Assembly: GCA_003151275.1 (NCBI GenBank)
Contig: PLXC01000071.1
Location: 1-22,487 of the forward strand
Length of the DNA: 22,487 nt
From: Candidatus Melainabacteria bacterium
GTDB lineage: Bacteria > Cyanobacteriota > Vampirovibrionia > Obscuribacterales > Obscuribacteraceae
Direction: 5' to 3'
Positions 6,835-13,608 of the stretch are shown in pieces. Position numbers and translations under genes: made by a program. The notes under the pieces were generated by a model. That model saw only the letters and a program-made list of their open reading frames with translations, did not search any database and was not told the origin of the DNA. Position 1 is the stretch's first letter; the number at the start of each line of letters is the position of its first letter.

Positions 6835-7905
6835 CTACGCGAAGAAAAATGCGACAGCCAAAATAAAGTATACGGCCAACAATTGCACTCCTTCCAACCA
6901 GTTGCACTCACCATCTGTGGCAACAAAAGAAAGAATGATCACGGAGATCACAACGGCAAGAACTTCGAATTCAGTGAAACGTAAATCCATCGGCTTGCCA
7001 ATCAAAACACTGGTGAACACGATCACAGGAGCGACGAAAAGGGCTATCTGAGCGCCTGAACCAAGAGCGATGTTGATCGACAAATCCATCTTGTTCTTCA
7101 GCGCCATCAGAATTGCTGTGCTGTGTTCAGCAGCATTGCCCACGATAGCCACCAAAATAATGCCGACAAAAAGCCTGGTGATGCCGAGCGTTTGGGCTGC
7201 TGCCTCGACTGCGTGAACGAGGTATTCGCTCAACACCGCCACCATTACGGTGGACCCAAACAAAACCAGCATTGATTTCTTGACGCCCCAGCCACTGGTG
7301 CCAACCGCTTGCTCGCCTTCTTCACCAGCAACAGAAGTGTAGAGAGTTTTATGAGTCTTAAGGCTGAAAATCAAACTCAATATATATGTGGTGATTTGAA
7401 TCGTGGAAATTGCCAGAGCCAGGTTTATCTCATCGCCTGGATCGACGCGCGCAGCAAAATGGAACACGGCGGGCACAACCAGGCTGATCGCGCCCAAAGC
7501 TAATAAAGTAGCTGAAGTTGTGGCTGCGGTTCGATTAAAAGTTTGAGTCTCATATTTGAGACCGCCAGCCAACATACTGGCGCCCAGGACAAGCAGAATG
7601 TTGCCAATAATCGACCCGGTGATCGATGCTTTCACAACGTCGACAAGACCGGCACGAAGCCCGGCAAAAGCAATGATAAGTTCGCAGGCATTGCCAAAAG
7701 TGGCATTCAAAAGACCGCCCAAACCTGTTCCGACCCGGTCGCTCAAATACTCAGTCGCTTTCCCCATTAAGCCGGCAAGCGGAATGATGCCCAGGCAGGC
7801 TGTTATGAAAACAAACGTCGGAGAAAAGCCCAAAGCTTGTCCCACGATCGGAAGCGGGACAAAAATAAGTAAGACGTTGAGGATCGTCTCTGGTTTGAGT
7901 TTCAT
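6835..7905 (-). CDS. cax: Ca2+/H+ antiporter (CAX family)
   Basis: A 356-aa cation/proton exchanger of the CaCA superfamily with about eleven membrane helices in two homologous halves. The two signature repeats are visible: GNACELI (71-77, with E75) in the first half and GNAAEHSTAI (257-266, with E260) in the second; the paired acidic residues coordinate Ca2+. A hydrophilic linker around SLKTHKTLYTSVAGEEGEQ (181-199) separates the halves. The protein extrudes Ca2+ from the cytoplasm using the proton gradient and is of the length usual for microbial CAX. The ribosome site before the ATG is poor. Pairing with mutM 12 nt downstream suggests one transcript, although the functions are unrelated. 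ChaA is an alternative name for related proteins. Confidence 0.94.
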   Translation of the reverse strand: MKLKPETILNVLLIFVPLPIVGQALGFSPTFVFITACLGIIPLAGLMGKATEYLSDRVGTGLGGLLNATFGNACELIIAFAGLRAGLVDVVKASITGSIIGNILLVLGASMLAGGLKYETQTFNRTAATTSATLLALGAISLVVPAVFHFAARVDPGDEINLALAISTIQITTYILSLIFSLKTHKTLYTSVAGEEGEQAVGTSGWGVKKSMLVLFGSTVMVAVLSEYLVHAVEAAAQTLGITRLFVGIILVAIVGNAAEHSTAILMALKNKMDLSINIALGSGAQIALFVAPVIVFTSVLIGKPMDLRFTEFEVLAVVISVIILSFVATDGECNWLEGVQLLAVYFILAVAFFFA

Positions 7906-8057
7906 TGGGTCTCGCTAGATATTTCCAGGTAAGTTTAAAGCATTGGCATACGGCATCATGGCTGGCCAAATTTTTCCATGCCTGATTTTCAAAGTTGCAA
8001 TTCTATTCAGGTGTATTAAAGGCGTTCTCAGGCTACGATGAATACGCGCAAACGCAA

Positions 8058-8495
8058 ATGGAAGAGCAAGTGAAACAAACGGCAGGCACACTTCTATATC
8101 GTTTCAAAAGAAAGCACCTTGAGGTTTTGCTTGTGCACCCCTCAGGAAATTACAACAGAAAATCCCCCTGGAGCATTCCCAAAGGTTTGCCTGACGACGG
8201 CGAAGAGTTGGAAGATGCAGCGCGCCGTGAAACAGTAGAAGAAACTGGTGTCACGGCTGGTGACCTTGAGGCACTTGGCTACGTCGAATACACGAAAAGC
8301 CGCAAGCGCGTCCATTGCTTTGCTGGTCCCTCGCCTGATGACGCCGATCCAAGCTGCACGTCATGGGAAGTTGATCGTGCTGAGTTCGTGATTATTGAAG
8401 ACGCAAAAAAGATCATCCACCCCGACCAGTTTCCGCTGCTCAAACGTCTAGAGGAACTGCTTAATGACGAGCGTCCTCGCAAGTCGAAAAAGTAG
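8058..8495 (+). CDS. NUDIX hydrolase
   Basis: A single-domain NUDIX pyrophosphohydrolase. The complete box G-x5-E-x7-REUxEExGU is present, starting GLPDDGEELEDAARRE and closing VEETGV, at about residues 43-65 from the chosen start. PWSIPKG before the box is typical of the diadenosine-polyphosphate/MutT-like branch. Likely substrates are nucleoside diphosphates linked to another moiety (Ap4A-type or oxidised dNTPs), but the box does not decide which. The frame opens at a TTG at 7995; the ATG at 8058 is preferred because it begins just before the first beta strand (TAGTLLYRF) and the upstream part is not NUDIX-like, although neither start has a good Shine-Dalgarno. The C-terminus is basic (ERPRKSKK). 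A self-complementary GCTCCAGCTGGAGC overlaps the stop codon. It is divergent from cax with about 150 nt between. Confidence 0.9.
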   Translation: MEEQVKQTAGTLLYRFKRKHLEVLLVHPSGNYNRKSPWSIPKGLPDDGEELEDAARRETVEETGVTAGDLEALGYVEYTKSRKRVHCFAGPSPDDADPSCTSWEVDRAEFVIIEDAKKIIHPDQFPLLKRLEELLNDERPRKSKK

Positions 8496-8642
8496 CTCCA
8501 GCTGGAGCCCTTCAGCAATTGACGTTTGCGCGCGAGAGTAAGAAAAAATTTACTGGGGTTGTCCCGTATTTGCTGAAGATATACGCACCACCACTCGGTT
8601 ACCATTACACATACGGTTAAGTTTTGTAGTGGCCATAAGGCC

Positions 8643-8650
8643 TAAGGAGG
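8643..8650 (+). promoter_or_regulatory. Strong Shine-Dalgarno of glutamate dehydrogenase
   Basis: TAAGGAGG with a 6-nt spacer before the ATG at 8657 is the best ribosome binding site in the window and fixes this start. A small GGCC-ATAA-GGCC hairpin (about 8632-8643) sits immediately upstream and could modulate access. Confidence 0.8.
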
Positions 8651-8656
8651 ATACCG

Positions 8657-9940
8657 ATGGTAGCCGTAAAGTCGGTTGAGAGACCGACGATGGAGTGCGA
8701 AACAGAGCACTTCCTCATGGCGCAGCGTCAATTGGACGAAATCGCATTAGAAATGGGACTCGACCCGGAGCTGCACGAGAGATTACGTTATCCCAAAAGA
8801 TCGCTCATAGTGACCGTTCCGGTCCGCATGGACGATGGAACAGTCAAATCTTTTACAGGATATCGAGTTCATCACGACACTACGCTTGGACCAGCCAAAG
8901 GCGGGCTCAGGTATCATCCGGAAGTCAACCTGGGTGAGGTTTCCAGTCTAGCCATGTTGATGACTTGGAAGTGCGCCTTGATGGGCTTACCTTATGGTGG
9001 CGCCAAGGGTGGCATTCGAGTCGAACCGTGGAAGATGTCGCAAGGCGAACTCGAGCGCATGACCAGACGGTATACGTCCGAGATCATCAATTTGCTCGGT
9101 CCAGACAAAGACATTCCTGCTCCTGACATGTACACAAATGAGCAGACCATGGCTTGGATCATGGACACATACAGCATCAACGTCGGCCACACAGTGCCAA
9201 GCGTTGTGACGGGAAAACCGGTTTCAATCGGCGGCTCATACGGTCGTCACGAAGCTACTGGTCGCGGTGTTGCCTTCTGCGCACGCAGAGCAATCGAGCA
9301 CTTCAAATTGAAGATCAAAGCACCAACAGTTGTAGTGCAAGGATTCGGAAATGTTGGCGCTATCACCGCCAAATTGCTCCATCAAACCGGCTACAAAATC
9401 ATCGCTGTCTCAGACGTTCATGGTGGCATTTACAACCCGGAAGGTTTAGACATTCCACGCTTAAACGCCTACGTCACCGAAATGAGCAAAGTGGAAGGGT
9501 TCACGGGCAGCAAAACGATTAGCAATTCGGATTTGCTTGAACTCGAATGCGACGTTCTGATTCCTGCTGCACTTGGAAATCAGATCACGAAAGCCAACGC
9601 CGATCGATTGCGCTGCAAGATCATAGTCGAAGGCGCAAACGGACCAACAAGCCCCGAAGCAGACCTATATCTGCATCAAAAGGGAATTATGGTTGTGCCC
9701 GATATTCTCGCCAATGCAGGCGGGGTGACGGTCAGCTACTTTGAATGGGTGCAAGGTTTGATGCATCTGTTCTGGACCGAAGATGAGGTCAACAGCCGCC
9801 TGGAGCAAATTATGGGCAGAGCTTGTGACCAAGTTTTCGAACTGAGCCTTAAATCTGGGCTGAGACCAAGAATGGCCGCGCTGAGGATCGGAGTGTCCAA
9901 ACTGGCTGAGGCGAAAAAACTGCGCGGCTTATATCCGTAA
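8657..9940 (+). CDS. gdhA: Glutamate dehydrogenase (Glu/Leu/Phe/Val dehydrogenase family)
   Basis: A 427-aa hexameric-type glutamate dehydrogenase catalysing reversible oxidative deamination of glutamate to 2-oxoglutarate and ammonia. Substrate-site residues are visible in GPAKGGLRYHP (K81), TWKCAL (K105) and the catalytic lysine motif PYGGAKGGI (K117), with D157 in PAPDMYT. The Rossmann motif is VVVQGFGNVG (226-234), and D253 in AVSDVHGG at the end of the second strand suggests NAD+ preference, as in catabolic or archaeal-type enzymes. The C-terminal substrate lobe includes EGANGPTSPEAD and PDILANAGGVTVSYFEW. Length is normal for the family. It is monocistronic: an ideal Shine-Dalgarno upstream and a strong terminator right after the stop. 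It lies next to no nitrogen-regulation gene. Cofactor choice is inferred; the family is certain. Confidence 0.97.
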   Translation: MVAVKSVERPTMECETEHFLMAQRQLDEIALEMGLDPELHERLRYPKRSLIVTVPVRMDDGTVKSFTGYRVHHDTTLGPAKGGLRYHPEVNLGEVSSLAMLMTWKCALMGLPYGGAKGGIRVEPWKMSQGELERMTRRYTSEIINLLGPDKDIPAPDMYTNEQTMAWIMDTYSINVGHTVPSVVTGKPVSIGGSYGRHEATGRGVAFCARRAIEHFKLKIKAPTVVVQGFGNVGAITAKLLHQTGYKIIAVSDVHGGIYNPEGLDIPRLNAYVTEMSKVEGFTGSKTISNSDLLELECDVLIPAALGNQITKANADRLRCKIIVEGANGPTSPEADLYLHQKGIMVVPDILANAGGVTVSYFEWVQGLMHLFWTEDEVNSRLEQIMGRACDQVFELSLKSGLRPRMAALRIGVSKLAEAKKLRGLYP

Positions 9941-9957
9941 GCAGCCAAGAAAAGTTA

Positions 9958-9984
9958 AAACGGGGGCTTAATCCGCCCCCGTTT
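9958..9984 (+). terminator. Intrinsic terminator of glutamate dehydrogenase
   Basis: AAACGGGGGC pairs with GCCCCCGTTT around a 7-nt loop, followed by CGCTTT, 17 nt after the stop codon. Confidence 0.9.
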
Positions 9985-10083
9985 CGCTTTGGTACTATAT
10001 GTGGTGAATTCAAGACAGGACAGCAGAGCCTAAAAAGAAATCTTGCCCAGAAGCAGCCAAACGAGACGCAGCTCAGCTAGACT

Positions 10084-10182
10084 ATGAGCCTTTCAGCGAC
10101 CTTTAACCGCCGGTTCGGACTGCAGAGCAAGGGAAAACCCAAGCGGTGGCTAAACGCCGTGAAATTTAAATATAAACGGTAG
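10084..10182 (+). CDS. Possible 32-aa strongly basic microprotein
   Basis: A short frame beginning MSLSATFNRRFGLQSKG and ending NAVKFKYKR. It has ten Lys/Arg and no Asp or Glu, a composition seen in nucleic-acid-binding peptides and in some type I toxins, though it lacks a hydrophobic segment. No clear Shine-Dalgarno precedes the ATG, which argues against translation. It sits in the 285-nt space between the gdhA terminator and the PATAN gene, where I see no other gene. That space also has AACCG-C-CGGTT (10105-10115) and GGG-AAAA-CCC (10131-10140), so it might instead be structured 5' leader RNA. Confidence 0.25.
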   Translation: MSLSATFNRRFGLQSKGKPKRWLNAVKFKYKR

Positions 10183-10269
10183 AGAATTGAGCTGACGTGG
10201 AAGAGTATATTAGAGCGATTTAATTTTGGGTCTCGGCAGGAAGAAATCGGATAGGTATCACACGATATT

Positions 10270-11880
10270 ATGTTTAACGCGGGCAAATCATCCTCAGCTC
10301 CAAGAAATGTTCGGCTTCCAAAGCAGTCGGCCATGCCGAGCTACGGCGACATTCAGTTTCTTATGCAAGAAGCCAACAAAATCCTTGGGCGTTGGGTGGA
10401 GCTGCCTTATTCAGCAAGCGACCGTAAGCAGGAATACATTCTTTCCGTCAAATATGACAATCGCGAAGAAGATCCCAACTGGTCTTTGTTCCAGGTAACT
10501 GCTAATGCCGGTCAAACGGCAATTTGGCAATACGCTAGCCGCGACTTGAGTCTGATAACTAATTTGATCATGACCAGCTCAGGCGGCGATCAACTGGAAG
10601 ACGTAATTCCATCCAGCGCCCTAATGGGCAAAGCAAGCGAGTCAACGATGGGGGGACCAACCGGAGGCATGGGCCAAACGGCGACCCAAATCGGCACCGG
10701 CATTATCTTCGATCCACCGAGACCGGGCGCCAAGGCTACTCTGGAAGGCGACTTGAAAAATTTGCAAGTGCCAAACCTCCTGCAATCAATCAATCTGGCA
10801 AAAATGACTGGTCGTCTTGATGTTCGCAGTCGCAGCGAAAACGCCGAAATCTTTTTCCAAGACGGAATTCCTTTGCATGGTTCATTGAAAGATTTGAAGG
10901 GCGACAACGCCCTGATCGAACTGATCACCTGGGCAAATGGAGAGTTTCGTTTCTGGCCCGATGAAAGAAGTTCTGAGCGCACCATCAATAAAAGATTGGA
11001 CTCCATGCTCATGGAAGGCGTGGCGCTGCTCGATCAAAACAAATATTTGGAAACCGCGGGTCTCAAACTCGAGTCTTGCCTAGTCAAAAAGAATGCCATG
11101 ATTTCGGAAGAGGAGTTCGCCGCTCGTGTTGCAAAAGGCGCGCCGATAGGACTTGAGCAACAACTCGACTTTTACGAATTGATTGACAATCGCAACACGC
11201 TTTTTGATCTGTTGCGAAATCGGCCGATGAGCAAAGTTGATTGGGTGCCGATTCTCTTCAACCTTGTTAGCTGCGGTCTGGTGCAAATTACCGACCAGGC
11301 TCCGCAACAAAATCGTTTAGCTACTTTGAAATCATTAGGTGTCGACGAAGCGGCAGTTCAAGGCGTGTTGAAGAATTTACTTCGCCCTGAAACAGGCATC
11401 CTTAGCTACCCCGCCTTTATATACCTTCTCGACCAAGAGTATTTGCGATACGAATATTTCAACCTCCCATTTTCGCTCCTTGTCTTTAGTATTGGCCAGC
11501 GAAAAGGCGGGCCGGACGGTCTTGTTGAAGCGTTGCAAATGTTGGCGGTGCGTCGCGCCATGCAGAGAATCAGCTTGGTGAAACGACAGGTTGATATGCT
11601 CGGACACTATGAAACCTTTGACTACGCAATGCTTTTGCCGAATACAAATTCAACTGCTGCAAGCGCTTTAGCCAATCGGATTGCCGATGTTTTACGCGAA
11701 GCGCCTCTGTCATCCGACATGGATTCTCGCAGTCTGGCTCTGGCTTTCGGTGTTGCCACCGTGCCGGAAGATTGTCAGGAATTGGACAAAGTTTTGATTG
11801 CCGCTCGCAAAGCCAGAGATAAGGCGAAGTTCTCGCAGCAACGGGTTGTCTTAGCCCGGGAAATCATGGGGCAGCCTTAA
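10270..11880 (+). CDS. PATAN (DUF4388) protein with degenerate GGDEF-like C-terminus
   Basis: A 536-aa soluble regulator. Residues about 1-115 are an unrecognised alpha/beta domain, followed by a Gly/Thr-rich linker (125-148). Residues 156-255 match the PATAN/DUF4388 pattern (LEGDLKNLQVPNLLQSI, then GRLDVRS, IFFQDGIPLHG, ANGEFRFWP), the domain of cyanobacterial PatA and many deltaproteobacterial regulators, where it mediates protein contacts. A helical middle region follows. From about 370 the order of elements copies a GGDEF domain (ETGILSYPAFIYLLDQE, then LPFSLLVFSI, MLLPNTNSTAASALANRI, and LALAFGVATVPED), but the signature loop reads ETFDY (449-453) instead of GGDEF and the metal-binding Asp after FSLLVF is missing. 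It probably cannot make c-di-GMP. The start ATG has a weak Shine-Dalgarno; an ATG at 10333 is an alternative. Confidence 0.82.
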   Translation: MFNAGKSSSAPRNVRLPKQSAMPSYGDIQFLMQEANKILGRWVELPYSASDRKQEYILSVKYDNREEDPNWSLFQVTANAGQTAIWQYASRDLSLITNLIMTSSGGDQLEDVIPSSALMGKASESTMGGPTGGMGQTATQIGTGIIFDPPRPGAKATLEGDLKNLQVPNLLQSINLAKMTGRLDVRSRSENAEIFFQDGIPLHGSLKDLKGDNALIELITWANGEFRFWPDERSSERTINKRLDSMLMEGVALLDQNKYLETAGLKLESCLVKKNAMISEEEFAARVAKGAPIGLEQQLDFYELIDNRNTLFDLLRNRPMSKVDWVPILFNLVSCGLVQITDQAPQQNRLATLKSLGVDEAAVQGVLKNLLRPETGILSYPAFIYLLDQEYLRYEYFNLPFSLLVFSIGQRKGGPDGLVEALQMLAVRRAMQRISLVKRQVDMLGHYETFDYAMLLPNTNSTAASALANRIADVLREAPLSSDMDSRSLALAFGVATVPEDCQELDKVLIAARKARDKAKFSQQRVVLAREIMGQP

Positions 11881-12040
11881 ATCACGGCGCAGTCTTAAGT
11901 CGGGCAGCTTCGCTGCAAAGACTATCCTCGGATAATCAAACCATGGCGCTGTCCTAATCTGCGAAATCGTAGCGCTTGCGATTTATGATCAGCTTGCTGT
12001 CCAGACGCTCCCAGGATGGACTCCCCCGGATAAAATCTGC
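11881..12040. other. Intergenic stretch, no gene seen
   Basis: First part of the 314-nt space between the PATAN gene and the 276-aa gene. It has a small hairpin GCAGC-TTC-GCTGC (11904-11916) without a T-run and a loosely repeated phrase around GGCGC-N-GTC (near 11886 and 11944). I see no reading frame worth naming here. Confidence 0.4.
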
Positions 12041-12068
12041 TTGACATTCCACTGCGACAAATTAGAAT
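12041..12068 (+). promoter_or_regulatory. Sigma70-type promoter for the 276-aa/macro/dinB set
   Basis: TTGACA (12041-12046), a 16-bp spacer, then TAGAAT (12063-12068): a consensus -35 and a one-mismatch -10. Transcription should start near 12075, giving a leader of about 120 nt. No LexA-type box is apparent around it. Confidence 0.75.
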
Positions 12069-12141
12069 GATATTCGCATGACCTTCAACATGCGCCAAGA
12101 TTTTCTAATACCAGGAAATTCCTGACCAGAAAACTATTGCA

Positions 12142-12195
12142 ATGATGGTCCAACGAATGCACAATGCATTCGGTACCCAAACGCATGGCGGCTAA
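12142..12195 (+). CDS. Possible 17-aa leader peptide overlapping the next start (TAATG)
   Basis: A frame of 17 codons starting MMVQRMHNAF and ending with a TAA whose last A is the first base of the ATG of the 276-aa gene. Such TAATG junctions usually mark translational coupling, and the downstream gene has no strong Shine-Dalgarno of its own. The leader's own ribosome site is also weak. Another 15-codon frame (12078-12125) begins close to the predicted transcription start. Either could be chance. Confidence 0.3.
   Translation: MMVQRMHNAFGTQTHGG
12154..12172. repeat. 8-bp inverted repeat in the leader
   Basis: CGAATGCA-CAA-TGCATTCG is a perfect 8-bp stem with a 3-nt loop, ending 22 bp before the ATG at 12195 and lying inside the possible leader peptide. 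It could fold in the mRNA near the ribosome site or be bound as an operator. Confidence 0.6.
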
Positions 12196-13025
12196 TGAGC
12201 GCAACTCCATTTGACAGCGTATTCAAATCAAGAGCAGCATCATATGATGCTGAACATCAATCAGCAGCATTTGATGCTGGCCAACATCACTCAAATGTTC
12301 GCGGTGGTTTGGATCGAGTTCGTTTAGATTCTTACGGATCGAGATCACTCTCCGACCAAGATATTTCTGGGCAACCACCACTTTTCCAAGGACGTGAGCA
12401 GAGCGTCGCTATGAAGGTCAGCGCTCCGCCGATGACAGTACTGGATTTCAGCACGGGAATACCGGGTCAGGCTGAATCAAGTATGCGGATGAACAAAGCC
12501 GGCATCATGGTGCCGCAGCAGGGAGAAACAATCGCGTTCAAGCCGCCGCAGCAAGGGGACGCAAGCAGCGGGTTCAAGCCGCGAGATCTGGCGACATTGA
12601 GGGTCGCAGACGCTCCCGCAACCGGAACCACGGAATCCTTCCTCTTACCAAAACGCAATCCAACCCTCCACCCAGCCGAGTTTCCCAGCACCAGCGAATA
12701 CTTGCCGAAATTTGCCGTCGCCAATGTCGGTGTAAAGGTCCTCAAAGACGGCATGCAAGTTACTCAGACGGCAGCAGACTTCAGCACCTACACGATGTAC
12801 AAAAAGGATGATGGCACGAGCGGCGCGATCGTCGCCGATCCTTATGCGCGAAAGATTCTTCAAGAAGAACATGATCCAAGCGGAAAGAGCACAGTCAGCA
12901 AGTTCACTTACGACGATGTCGGCGGCAAGAAAGCTATGTTTGCTTCCCGGAAAGATGTCACCTTGCCTGACGGCACAACGCAGTCGATGAACTACGACCG
13001 ATACGGCAAAGTAATCCAAGCCTGA
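12195..13025 (+). CDS. Hypothetical protein, 276 aa, polar with YD-like C-terminus
   Basis: I do not recognise this protein. It has no signal peptide or membrane helix. The first 160 residues are polar and low in predicted structure, rich in Ser, Gln, Gly and Pro (VPQQGETIAFKPPQQGD), and start with a tandem duplication (residues 14-23 and 24-33). The C-terminal 100 residues look beta-rich and end with FTYDDVGGKKAMFAS and LPDGTTQSMNYDRYGKV, a pattern resembling RHS/YD repeats; a comparable DGT-I-x-Y segment occurs in the 1570-aa protein downstream. It is the first gene after a good promoter and is followed after 13 nt by the macro-domain gene. The ATG is chosen because it overlaps a short upstream frame (TAATG); its own Shine-Dalgarno is weak. 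No function assigned. Confidence 0.75.
   Translation: MSATPFDSVFKSRAASYDAEHQSAAFDAGQHHSNVRGGLDRVRLDSYGSRSLSDQDISGQPPLFQGREQSVAMKVSAPPMTVLDFSTGIPGQAESSMRMNKAGIMVPQQGETIAFKPPQQGDASSGFKPRDLATLRVADAPATGTTESFLLPKRNPTLHPAEFPSTSEYLPKFAVANVGVKVLKDGMQVTQTAADFSTYTMYKKDDGTSGAIVADPYARKILQEEHDPSGKSTVSKFTYDDVGGKKAMFASRKDVTLPDGTTQSMNYDRYGKVIQA
12234..12293. repeat. Tandem 30-bp duplication, each unit carrying a palindrome
   Basis: Two adjacent in-frame 30-bp units (12234-12263 and 12264-12293) both start GCAGCAT and end CATCA-N-TCA. They encode AASYDAEHQS and AAFDAGQHHS. Unit 1 contains the perfect 18-bp palindrome CAGCATCATATGATGCTG (12235-12252); unit 2 contains CAGCAT-TTG-ATGCTG (12265-12279). Both palindromes share the arm CAGCAT. 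Confidence 0.8.
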
Positions 13026-13038
13026 ATATTGACGCGAC

Positions 13039-13590
13039 ATGGCCGACCCGAACAAACAGTTCCATAAGACGATAGTGACGCTTGTGCGCGGTGATATAAC
13101 CCGACAGGAAGCTGATGCTATCGTCAATGCCGCCAATGCAGCGTTGCGAGGTGGTGGTGGCGTTGACGGTGCCATTCATCGCGCTGGCGGTCCGTCTATT
13201 ATGGAAGAGTGTGTGCAAATCAGAAAAATGGAGGGTGGTTGCTTACCCGGAAATGCTGTCATCACTGGCGGTGGCAATTTAAAATGCCAGTATGTGATTC
13301 ACGCAGTCGGTCCAATTTACCGAGACGGAAGAGTAGACGAAGCAAAAATTTTGGCTAACGCTTATCAGAGCAGCCTAGTCCTCGCAAACAACTACGAGTT
13401 GCACAGCATAGCCTTTCCATCTATTGGTACAGGCGCTTATGGATATCCACTCGATCAAGCGGCAAGTATAGCACTGGACACCGTGCAAAAATTTTGCCAA
13501 ACTGATACTACTCTTGGTGACGTGCGATTCGTCCTATTTGATCAATTCACTTACGATGCCTTTGCCGAAAAACTTGCGGCGTTGAGTTAA
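13039..13590 (+). CDS. Macro-domain protein, probable ADP-ribose/O-acetyl-ADP-ribose hydrolase
   Basis: A stand-alone macro domain of 183 residues of the MacroD/YmdB type. Motifs in order are GDIT (18-21), IVNAANAALRGGGGVDGAIHRAGG with the N30/N33 pair and the glycine-rich loop that hold ADP-ribose, GNAVITGGGNL, VIHAVGP, and the phosphate-binding loop PSIGTGAYGYP (127-137). This branch removes ADP-ribose from acidic residues or deacetylates O-acetyl-ADP-ribose. The combination of NAAN and GVDGAIHRAGG argues for an active hydrolase. It follows the 276-aa gene by 13 nt and precedes dinB by 18 nt, so it probably shares their transcript. The context with a translesion polymerase suggests a stress or DNA-damage role, which is inferred. 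The Shine-Dalgarno is weak. Confidence 0.94.
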   Translation: MADPNKQFHKTIVTLVRGDITRQEADAIVNAANAALRGGGGVDGAIHRAGGPSIMEECVQIRKMEGGCLPGNAVITGGGNLKCQYVIHAVGPIYRDGRVDEAKILANAYQSSLVLANNYELHSIAFPSIGTGAYGYPLDQAASIALDTVQKFCQTDTTLGDVRFVLFDQFTYDAFAEKLAALS

Positions 13591-13608
13591 CTATCCACTG
13601 GAGTGCTC

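Noticed and set aside
6322..6984. 220-codon plus-strand frame across mutM and cax
   Set aside because: Antisense to two unmistakable genes, with no protein-like features or ribosome site.
10084..10269. tRNA or known riboswitch before the PATAN gene
   Set aside because: Several small stems can be drawn, but no cloverleaf, T-loop or recognised aptamer core is present.
12195..12300. SOS (LexA) box upstream of the dinB-containing set
   Set aside because: GAACAT and ATGTTC occur, but 43 bp apart and inside coding sequence; nothing matches known LexA boxes near the promoter.
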